A stretch of DNA of 11,035 nucleotides, taken from NCBI GenBank assembly GCA_024636425.1, contig JAGXHB010000006.1:1-11035 (forward strand). The letters run 5' to 3'. The position numbers and the translations under genes are program-made. A model generated the notes under the pieces. That model did not search any database. It had not been told where the DNA came from and saw only the letters and a list, made by a program, of their open reading frames with translations. This stretch comes from Roseobacter sp. Its GTDB lineage: Bacteria; Pseudomonadota; Alphaproteobacteria; Rhodobacterales; Rhodobacteraceae. Below are positions 5,497-11,035 of this stretch, piece after piece; the first letter of the stretch is position 1; the number at the start of each line of letters is the position of its first letter.

Positions 5497-5916
5497 ATGC
5501 CCCTTCACCCCGATCATGAACGCGATCTTGGCCGTCTCAACGCTATTGCGCGCCGGATGGATTATGCTTTCCGGATACCGTTTGTCGGGGTCCGGCTGGG
5601 GTGGGACTCCATTCTGGGCCTCGTGCCTGGCGTGGGTGACGCGCTGGCGCTTGCCCCGGCTGGGTACATTGTGAAAGAGGCGCACCGGATGGGTGCCAGC
5701 AATTCCGTGCTGGCGCGGATGGGCGCGAACATCGGCATTGATTTTCTCATCGGTACTGTGCCCCTGATCGGTGACGTATTCGACGTCGCTTGGAAAGCGA
5801 ACTCACGCAATGTCGCCCTGTTGCATGACCATCTTGAAAAGCGGCCAGCCGTGGCCCGCGCAAAGACCGAGATTGAGGGCAAGCTTTCATCGCATCACCC
5901 GACCTTGCGCGGCTGA
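5497..5916 (+). CDS. DUF4112 membrane protein
   Basis: This 139-residue protein carries the DUF4112 signature. RIPFVGVRLGWDSILGLVPGVGDALAL (26-52) is followed by a second, similar unit IDFLIGTVPLIGDVFDVAWKANSRN (81-105). Each unit has a hydrophobic helix with a P-x-(V/I)-GD turn, so two membrane-associated segments (35-58 and 76-98) are likely, plus cytoplasmic ends rich in charge. The WKAN-x-RN motif at 99-105 is the most conserved part of the family. No biochemical function is known. The ATG at 5497 is preceded by GAAAG at about seven bases. It lies 63 bases after the TfoX-domain gene on the same strand and may share its transcript. Confidence 0.88.
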   Translation: MPLHPDHERDLGRLNAIARRMDYAFRIPFVGVRLGWDSILGLVPGVGDALALAPAGYIVKEAHRMGASNSVLARMGANIGIDFLIGTVPLIGDVFDVAWKANSRNVALLHDHLEKRPAVARAKTEIEGKLSSHHPTLRG

Positions 5917-5920
5917 AACG

Positions 5921-5949
5921 AAAAAGGGGTCGCAGTTACCCGCAACCCC
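5921..5949 (-). terminator. Rho-independent terminator of ndk
   Basis: On the minus strand the arm at 5942-5949 (GGGGTTGC) pairs with 5926-5933 (GCGACCCC) with one mismatch around an eight-base loop, and the stem is followed by TTTTTCGTTT. It lies 24 bases after the ndk stop and close to the stop of the convergent DUF4112 gene. It reads as a terminator for the minus strand; on the plus strand no T-tract follows. Confidence 0.88.
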
Positions 5950-5973
5950 CTGAAAATCAAGCTTGGATTGGAC

Positions 5974-6396
5974 TTAGCCGACCAGTTCAAGACCCGAGAA
6001 GAAATACGCGATTTCGACCGCAGCCGTTTCGGGCGCATCCGACCCGTGAACCGAGTTTTCGCCGACAGATTCGGCAAATTCGGCGCGAATTGTGCCTTCG
6101 GCCGCATCCGCAGGGTTTGTCGCACCCATCACTTCGCGGTTTTTCGCGATGGCGTTTTCGCCTTCCAGCACCTGAACGATAACCGGCTCGGACGCCATGA
6201 ATTCGCACAGCTCGTCATAAAAAGGACGCTCGGCATGGACAGCATAAAAGACGCCGGCCTGCTGCTTTGTCATGTGGATCCGCTTTTGCGCGACGATGCG
6301 CAGGCCCGCGTCTTCGAATTTGGCGTTGATCTTGCCGGTCAGGTTGCGGCGGGTTGCGTCTGGTTTGATGATCGAGAATGTGCGCTCAAGGGCCAT
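5974..6396 (-). CDS. ndk: Nucleoside diphosphate kinase
   Basis: This cytoplasmic enzyme transfers the gamma-phosphate of ATP to nucleoside diphosphates through a phosphohistidine, balancing NTP and dNTP pools. The 140-residue product has the normal bacterial length. It shows ERTFSIIKPDA (4-14) with the conserved Lys11, the Kpn-loop region ATNPADAAEGTIRAEFA (92-108), and the active-site motif NSVHGSDAPETAAVEIAYFF (114-133) with catalytic His117. The ATG at 6396 is chosen because AGGAGAG lies just upstream (about 6405-6411) and the family start is MALERTFS; an upstream in-frame ATG would add 29 unconserved residues. It is divergent from the ABC-F gene with a 103-bp gap and ends in its own terminator, so it is probably monocistronic. 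Confidence 0.98.
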   Translation of the reverse strand: MALERTFSIIKPDATRRNLTGKINAKFEDAGLRIVAQKRIHMTKQQAGVFYAVHAERPFYDELCEFMASEPVIVQVLEGENAIAKNREVMGATNPADAAEGTIRAEFAESVGENSVHGSDAPETAAVEIAYFFSGLELVG

Positions 6397-6468
6397 GATA
6401 GCTCTCCTAAAGGGGTTAATTTGGCCGCTCCCTAGCATGGGGTGGCGTGGGAGAAAAGGCGCGATTGA

Positions 6469-6498
6469 CGCGGGGCCGGACATGGTTCAAACCCCGCG
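6469..6498 (+). other. GC-rich hairpin against the ABC-F start codon
   Basis: CGCGGGG (6469-6475) pairs perfectly with CCCCGCG (6492-6498) around a 16-base loop. The right arm ends one base before the ATG at 6500, and the loop contains the alternative in-frame ATG at 6482. If transcribed, this stem would affect which start is used or limit translation. Transcript start unknown, so the role is inferred. Confidence 0.5.
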
Positions 6499-6499
6499 C

Positions 6500-8362
6500 A
6501 TGTTACGCATTTCAGAAATCAACTACTCCGTCGAAGGCCGCCCCTTGTTCGAGGAAGCCTCCGCCGTCATTCCCGATGGTCACAAGGTGGGCCTTGTCGG
6601 GCGCAATGGTGCTGGCAAGACCACACTTTTCCGCATCATCCGTGGCGAGTTGGGGTTGGATGCGGGCGAAATCTCCTTGCCCAGCCGGGCCAAGATCGGC
6701 GGTGTCGCACAGGAAGTCCCCTCATCGGACGTGTCCTTGATTGATACGGTTCTGGCAGCGGATACCGAACGCGCCGCGCTGATCGCGGAATCGGAAAGCA
6801 CCAAAGACCCTGCCCGCATTGCCGAAGTGCAGACCCGCCTTGCCGACATCGACGCATGGTCTGCGGAAGGACGCGCAGCGGCGATCCTCAAGGGGCTCGG
6901 CTTTGACGACGATGATCAGCAGCAGCCCTGCTCTGCCTATTCGGGCGGTTGGCGCATGCGCGTGGCACTGGCGGGCGTGCTTTTTGCCGAACCGGATTTG
7001 CTGCTTCTGGATGAACCGACCAACTACCTCGACCTTGAAGGGGCGCTTTGGCTTGAGAACTACCTCGCCAAATACCCGCATACGGTCATTATCATCAGCC
7101 ACGACCGGGGCCTTCTGAACCGCGCTGTTGGCGGCATTCTGCATCTCGAAGACAAAAAGCTGACCTATTATCAGGGCAATTACGACCAGTTCGCCAAGAT
7201 GCGCGCCGAAAAGCGCGCGCAGCTGACCGCGCAGGCGAAAAAGCAGCAGGCGCACAAGGCGCATATGCAGGCCTTTGTGGACCGCTTCAAAGCCAAGGCG
7301 TCGAAGGCCAAACAGGCGCAATCGCGGATGAAGGCCATCGAAAAGATGGTCACGATCACGCCCCCCGAAGAAGCCGCGCGCAAGGTCTTTACCTTTCCCC
7401 AACCTGACGAGCTGTCGCCGCCCATCATAAGCATCGAAGGGGGATCGACCGGCTATACCGAAGGCCAGCCCGTTCTGTCGCGCCTGAACCTGCGCATTGA
7501 TCAGGACGACCGTATCGCGCTTCTGGGCAAGAACGGTCAGGGCAAATCGACGCTGTCGAAACTGCTCAGCAACCGGCTGGTTCTGTTTGAGGGCAAGGCG
7601 GTCTCCTCCAACAAGCTGCGGATCGGGTTCTTCGCCCAGCATCAGGTTGATGAACTGGTCATCAACGAAACACCGTTGCAGCACATGATCACCGCCCGTC
7701 CCGGCGTGATGCAGTCGAAACTGCGTGCTCAGCTTGCCGGGTTCGGCCTTGGGCCCGATCAGGCCGATACCGAGGTGGGTCGCCTCTCGGGCGGTCAGAA
7801 GGCGCGGCTTTCGCTGCTGCTTGCCACGCTCGACGCGCCGCATCTGCTGATTCTGGACGAGCCGACAAACCACCTCGACATCGAATCCCGCGAGGCGCTG
7901 GTCGAAGCGCTGACGCGCTACTCCGGCGCGGTGATCCTTGTCAGCCACGACATGCACCTTTTGTCGATGGTGGCGGATCGTCTGTGGCTGGTCAGCGATG
8001 GCACCGTCAAACCTTATGACGATGATCTCGAGGCGTATCGCAAGATGCTGCTCACGGTCGAAAAGCCGGTCAGCAAGAACGTGAAACCGGTCAAGGAAGT
8101 GCCCAAACCCAAACGCGCCACCCGCGAGGACATCCTCGCCCTGCGCGCCGAGGTCCGCACTGCCGAGGCGCGCGTGACCAAGATCAATGACATGCGCGAC
8201 AAGCTGGCCAAGAAACTTGCCGATCCTGCCCTTTACGAAAAGGACAAAGTCGGCGAACTTGAAGTCTGGAACAAGAAATACGCCGAAGTCATGGGGGCTT
8301 TGGAGCGCGCCGAATCCATCTGGATGTCCGCCCTTGAAAAGCTCGAGACGGCCTCTGCCTGA
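6500..8362 (+). CDS. ABC-F ATPase, YheS-type
   Basis: ABC-F proteins are soluble twin ATPases that bind the ribosomal E site and relieve stalled translation; they have no membrane domain. This 620-residue product has two ABC units. The first shows Walker A GRNGAGKTT (34-42), signature YSGGWRMR (147-154), Walker B DLLLLDEPTNYLD (166-178) and H-loop SHD (200-202). The linker (230-285, Lys/Ala/Gln-rich coiled arms, RFKAKASKAKQAQSR) follows. The second unit shows GKNGQGKST (343-351), LSGGQKAR (429-436), LLILDEPTNHLD (449-460) and SHD (482-484). A C-terminal coiled coil (540-618) closes it. Motifs IDAWS, GLGF and FRAKATKAKQAQSR-like segments and the C-terminal coil point to the YheS branch rather than EttA or an antibiotic-resistance subtype. 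The start is uncertain: ATG 6500 fits the family N-terminus (MLRISEIN), while ATG 6482 adds six residues; neither has a good ribosome binding site. Confidence 0.95.
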   Translation: MLRISEINYSVEGRPLFEEASAVIPDGHKVGLVGRNGAGKTTLFRIIRGELGLDAGEISLPSRAKIGGVAQEVPSSDVSLIDTVLAADTERAALIAESESTKDPARIAEVQTRLADIDAWSAEGRAAAILKGLGFDDDDQQQPCSAYSGGWRMRVALAGVLFAEPDLLLLDEPTNYLDLEGALWLENYLAKYPHTVIIISHDRGLLNRAVGGILHLEDKKLTYYQGNYDQFAKMRAEKRAQLTAQAKKQQAHKAHMQAFVDRFKAKASKAKQAQSRMKAIEKMVTITPPEEAARKVFTFPQPDELSPPIISIEGGSTGYTEGQPVLSRLNLRIDQDDRIALLGKNGQGKSTLSKLLSNRLVLFEGKAVSSNKLRIGFFAQHQVDELVINETPLQHMITARPGVMQSKLRAQLAGFGLGPDQADTEVGRLSGGQKARLSLLLATLDAPHLLILDEPTNHLDIESREALVEALTRYSGAVILVSHDMHLLSMVADRLWLVSDGTVKPYDDDLEAYRKMLLTVEKPVSKNVKPVKEVPKPKRATREDILALRAEVRTAEARVTKINDMRDKLAKKLADPALYEKDKVGELEVWNKKYAEVMGALERAESIWMSALEKLETASA

Positions 8363-8390
8363 CGGCTCAGGCATTTAAATATCGCGGGAG

Positions 8391-8409
8391 AATGGCGTTC
8401 AGCGCCATT
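8391..8409 (+). other. Hairpin between ABC-F and marC genes
   Basis: AATGGCG (8391-8397) pairs perfectly with CGCCATT (8403-8409) around a five-base loop. It lies 28 bases after the ABC-F stop but is followed only by TTCCC, so it is at best a weak terminator; it may instead stabilise the upstream mRNA end. Confidence 0.4.
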
Positions 8410-8450
8410 TCCCAAGCCAATTGGACGGGGGCTGGCCCTCGGTACACCAT

Positions 8451-9089
8451 ATGATCGAACTCGACATCGCCTTCATGATCACGGCCTTCGCCACGATGAT
8501 CGTCATCATCGACCCGTTTGCGATCGGGCCAATGTTTCTGGCGCTGACCCCCGGCATGACCCCGTCGCAACGCCGCCGCATCGCGTGGCGTTCTGTGATT
8601 ATTGCGGCGTTGCTGCTTCTGGTTTTTGCCGCCTTTGGTGAGGCCGTACTCGGCTTTATCGGTATCTCGATGCCTGCTTTCCGGGTCGCTGGCGGCGTCT
8701 TGTTGTTTCTGACCGCGCTCGACATGTTGTTCGACCGGCGCACAAAGCGGCGCGAGGACACGGCGGCGTCGGATGACGACCACGATGATCCTTCCGTCTT
8801 TCCCCTCGCCATCCCGCTGATCGCGGGCCCCGGTTCCATCGCTTCCGTGATCCTGCTGACCGGCGAACGTCCGGGTATGCAAGGGTTGGTCACGGTTGTG
8901 GGCATCACGTTTGTGGTGCTGATCATCATGGGCGTGACGATGCAGGTCAGCGGCTATCTTGAACGCGCATTAGGCAAGGTTGGCATCAATGTGATCACCC
9001 GGTTGCTGGGCATGTTGCTGGCGGCACTTTCGGTCCAGTTTGTGCTCGACGGGCTGCGCGCTTTCGGGTTTGCAACGGCTGCGGGCTGA
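8451..9089 (+). CDS. MarC-family (UPF0056) integral membrane protein
   Basis: The 212-residue product has about six hydrophobic segments (6-30, 48-70, 75-95, 116-137, 145-163, 182-204) in the two-fold pseudo-repeat of the MarC family. The first repeat carries DPFAIGPMFLALTPGMT (21-37), with the Asp-Pro-x-x-x-x-Pro motif in the first segment, and the second carries FPLAIPLIAGPGSIASVILL (117-136), the family hallmark. The loop 103-113 is very rich in Asp and includes His. E. coli MarC was once linked to antibiotic resistance, but that link has not held, and transport substrate is unknown. The ATG at 8451 is preferred over a TTG at 8421 because the family begins near MIELDIAF; no strong ribosome binding site is seen. 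It lies 88 bases after the ABC-F gene and 52 before the protease gene. Confidence 0.92.
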   Translation: MIELDIAFMITAFATMIVIIDPFAIGPMFLALTPGMTPSQRRRIAWRSVIIAALLLLVFAAFGEAVLGFIGISMPAFRVAGGVLLFLTALDMLFDRRTKRREDTAASDDDHDDPSVFPLAIPLIAGPGSIASVILLTGERPGMQGLVTVVGITFVVLIIMGVTMQVSGYLERALGKVGINVITRLLGMLLAALSVQFVLDGLRAFGFATAAG

Positions 9090-9116
9090 CAAACCGCCCC
9101 ACAATCCCCATATAAA
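9086..9116 (+). promoter_or_regulatory. Candidate promoter for the aspartic protease gene
   Basis: CTGACA (9086-9091) and TATAAA (9111-9116) each match five of six sigma70 consensus positions, with a long spacer of 19 bases. It overlaps the marC stop codon and lies 26 bases before the protease ATG. Spacing makes it tentative. Confidence 0.35.
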
Positions 9117-9141
9117 GAGAGTATCAAACGGGGGGCGTCGC

Positions 9142-9726
9142 ATGGCGAATATCGAAACGGGCCAGTTGATCTACTTGGTGCTGCTGTTGCTTATGGTGGC
9201 AGGCTGGTTCTTCATGCAAAACCGGCAAAGCATGAACAAGACGCTGCAACAACTTGCTGTCTGGGGCATGATCTTTGTCGGCGTCGCTGCAGGCTACGGG
9301 CTTTGGGGCGACATCAGACGCAGCACCAACATGTCGCAGCAAACCTATCAAAGCGGTACCGGCTCGGTGACAATCCCAAGAGCGCGTGACGGGCACTACT
9401 ATCTGACTGCCAGGATCAACGAGAAACCCGTGCGTTTTGTCGTCGATACCGGCGCGACCGATATGGTGCTGACACAAGAAGACGCCGAGATGATCGGCCT
9501 TGATCCGGACAATCTGAACTATCTGGGGCGCGCAGGCACCGCCAATGGCGAGGTCCGCACCGCTTTCGTCCGGCTGAACGAAGTCCAGCTCGGCGAGGTG
9601 CGCGATTTCGACGTGCCGGCTGTCGTCAATGGCGGACAGATGTCGCAATCCCTGTTGGGCATGGGCTATCTGCAACGCTGGGGGCGCATTGAAATCGCCG
9701 GGGGCGAGCTGATCCTGACGCGTTAA
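9142..9726 (+). CDS. Membrane-anchored retropepsin-like aspartic protease (TIGR02281 type)
   Basis: The 194-residue product has two N-terminal membrane segments (8-26 and 37-55), then a periplasm-facing domain with the clan AA aspartic protease pattern: GHYYLTARINEKPVRFVVDTGATDMVLT (84-111), with catalytic Asp102 in VDTGAT, a flap region near 126-140, and the second hydrophobic-Gly motif LLGMGYLQRW (171-180). Only one catalytic Asp-Thr-Gly is present, so it should act as a homodimer like retropepsins. The TIGR02281 group and the related alphaproteobacterial protease PerP are known; a substrate cannot be assigned here. The ATG at 9142 follows a GGGGGG site at about seven bases. It converges with holC, with only 18 bases between the stops. 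Confidence 0.92.
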   Translation: MANIETGQLIYLVLLLLMVAGWFFMQNRQSMNKTLQQLAVWGMIFVGVAAGYGLWGDIRRSTNMSQQTYQSGTGSVTIPRARDGHYYLTARINEKPVRFVVDTGATDMVLTQEDAEMIGLDPDNLNYLGRAGTANGEVRTAFVRLNEVQLGEVRDFDVPAVVNGGQMSQSLLGMGYLQRWGRIEIAGGELILTR

Positions 9727-9744
9727 GATCGCCTCACAAGCATC

Positions 9745-10203
9745 TCATGTTTCAGCCTTTTTCTCCCACCGTCCTGAGTCTTCCGACCAATACTGCGCCG
9801 ACGCGCCCGCGGTCTTGAGAGCCTTCCACTGCCCCCTTGCGGTGTTCAGGGCAATATCATCGCTGCCATCGAACAGGATGCAGACACGGTCCAGTGCGGC
9901 GACCTCTTGCGCCGAAACCTCCGCACCGTGGATCGAAAAAACGCAAGTCGCCCCGTTGGGCGCGATGGCATCGGTCGTCAGCAAGATCGGTTGCGCGGCA
10001 TCATGGGGGCCACCGGCCAGACCGTGCGGGACAAAGCTGTCCTCCGGACCCAGCCACAAGGCCGCATCGATCTGTGCCAATGCGTCCTTGTTCGTGCCGC
10101 GCACCGCGACGCGCCAGCCTGCACCTTGTGCCTTGCCCAAAAGCAGGGTCAGCGTCTCGACCAAGGGTTTGCGGGACATCTGATAAAAATAGGCGGCCCC
10201 CAT
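9745..10203 (-). CDS. holC: DNA polymerase III subunit chi
   Basis: The chi subunit links the DNA polymerase III clamp loader to single-strand DNA-binding protein. The 152-residue product has normal length for the family and shows its motif order: AYFYQMSRKPLVETLTLLLGKAQGAGWRV (4-32), ALWLGPEDSFVPHGL (48-62, the LW-x-x-x-DxSFxPHG motif), QPILLT (71-76) and DRVCILFDGSD (105-115), then the C-terminal YW-x5-RWEKKA (138-149). The ATG at 10203 lies six bases after the pepA stop; a possible ribosome binding site (AAGGGA) lies inside the end of pepA, so translational coupling is likely. The pepA-holC order is conserved in proteobacteria, as in E. coli pepA-holC-valS. Confidence 0.96.
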   Translation of the reverse strand: MGAAYFYQMSRKPLVETLTLLLGKAQGAGWRVAVRGTNKDALAQIDAALWLGPEDSFVPHGLAGGPHDAAQPILLTTDAIAPNGATCVFSIHGAEVSAQEVAALDRVCILFDGSDDIALNTARGQWKALKTAGASAQYWSEDSGRWEKKAET

Positions 10204-10209
10204 GAGGTT

Positions 10210-11035
10210 TTATTTCCCTTCAAAATGGTCCGAAATCAGACGGTTCAGCGATGCCACGCCCCAGCCCGTCGCACCAACAGGGGCGAGCGCCGTTTCCGAT
10301 TTGACCGATGCGACCCCCGCAATATCAAGGTGGATCCAAGGTGTCTCGTCCTTGACAAAGCGCCCCAGAAACTGCGCCGCCGAAATGGACCCTGCGGGGC
10401 GTCCGCCGATGTTCTTCATGTCGGCGATCCGGCTTTTGAGCAGTTTGTCATAGCCTGCACCCATCGGCATCCGCCATGCGCCCTCGCCTTCGGCCTCCGC
10501 CGCCTTGAGGAACGCGTTGCAGAGCGCATCGTTGTTGGAAAAGACGCCAGCGTTTTCATGCCCCAGACCGATGATGATCGCGCCCGTGAGCGTGGCAAGG
10601 TCGATCATCCCCACCGGTTTGAAGCGGTCCTGCGCGTACCACATCACGTCACACAGCACCAAACGGCCTTCGGCGTCGGTGTTGATCACCTCGACCGTAT
10701 CACCCTTCATGGATTTGATCACGTCGCCGGGACGCGTTGCGTTGCCCGACGGCATGTTTTCCACGATGCCGACCAGACCCACGACGTTTGCCTTGGCCTT
10801 GCGCAGCGCAAGGCTGCGCATAACGCCCGCAACGACGCCTGCGCCGCCCATGTCCATGGTCATGTCTTCCATGCCCGCGCCGGGCTTCAGGCTGATGCCC
10901 CCCGTATCGAACACCACCCCCTTGCCCACCAGCGCGAGGGGTGCGGCGTCTTTTTCGCCGCCGTTCCATTTCATGACCACGACGTAGGACGGGCTGTCCG
11001 ACCCCTGCCCGACAGACAGCAGTGTGCGCATCCCC
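10210..11035 (-). CDS. pepA: Leucyl aminopeptidase PepA (M17), C-terminal part, cut by window edge
   Basis: This cytosolic two-metal enzyme removes N-terminal leucine and other residues from peptides; in E. coli PepA also binds DNA at cer sites and carAB. The visible 274 residues cover the catalytic domain. They contain LVGKGVVFDTGGISLKP (metal ligands Lys and Asp, then the active-site Lys), DMTMDMGGAG (third metal Asp), and the signature NTDAEGRL with Asp and Glu ligands and the active-site Arg. The segments ATLTGA and WRMPM and the C-terminal WIHLDIAG and GWGV are also typical. The frame is open to the window edge; the methionine at 11031 is internal, because the N-terminal domain (about 200-230 residues) is expected beyond it. 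The gene is intact as far as it can be seen and leads into holC six bases later. Confidence 0.97.
   Translation of the reverse strand, partial: GMRTLLSVGQGSDSPSYVVVMKWNGGEKDAAPLALVGKGVVFDTGGISLKPGAGMEDMTMDMGGAGVVAGVMRSLALRKAKANVVGLVGIVENMPSGNATRPGDVIKSMKGDTVEVINTDAEGRLVLCDVMWYAQDRFKPVGMIDLATLTGAIIIGLGHENAGVFSNNDALCNAFLKAAEAEGEGAWRMPMGAGYDKLLKSRIADMKNIGGRPAGSISAAQFLGRFVKDETPWIHLDIAGVASVKSETALAPVGATGWGVASLNRLISDHFEGK

Noticed and set aside
6722..8374. A 550-codon minus-strand open frame opposite the ABC-F gene
   Set aside because: It mirrors the ABC-F coding sequence, has low-complexity Gly/Phe/Gln/His composition and no recognisable motif; it is an antisense shadow.
1..11035. A defence island, phage, transposon or CRISPR array
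   Set aside because: No integrase, transposase, repeat-spacer pattern or nuclease-type gene is seen; all recognised genes are housekeeping or envelope genes.

Overview
The window looks like ordinary chromosomal core of an alphaproteobacterium, most probably a Rhodobacterales (Roseobacter-group) member. The evidence is high GC with compact genes, a Tat-exported DUF882 peptidase-like protein, a DUF1127 stress-type gene with a small companion ORF, a single-Asp TIGR02281-type protease, a free-standing TfoX C-terminal domain, and overall protein similarity to roseobacter versions as I remember them. I see no phage, insertion sequence, CRISPR array, tRNA, rRNA or sign of recent transfer.

Left part (1-3776), cell envelope: a leftward run reads L,D-transpeptidase (ldtD/ycbB-like), lpxD (lipid A N-acyltransferase), then the first 21 codons of an acyl carrier protein. 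Divergent from it is a Tat-exported DUF882 (YcbK-like, M15-type) protein that ends in a strong terminator. The 314-bp region between the two divergent genes carries a plausible promoter with an inverted repeat around it, and several GANTC (CcrM-type) sites.

Middle (3775-5973), small membrane and stress genes: yqaA-family membrane protein (-), a DUF1127 protein (-) and, upstream of it, a 55-codon gene that is easily missed (-). Then come rightward genes for a TfoX C-terminal-domain protein and a two-segment DUF4112 membrane protein. Terminators follow the DUF882, DUF1127 and ndk genes.

Right part (5974-11035): ndk (-) is divergent from a YheS-type ABC-F ATPase (+). MarC-family membrane protein (+) and a membrane-anchored retropepsin-like protease (+) follow. 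Convergent to these is the conserved pepA-holC pair (-), with pepA cut by the window edge.

No convincing new system stands out. The points most worth a second look are the transpeptidase-lpxD-ACP arrangement beside DUF882, the unannotated-size small ORFs near DUF1127 and yqaA, and a GC-rich hairpin against the ABC-F start codon.
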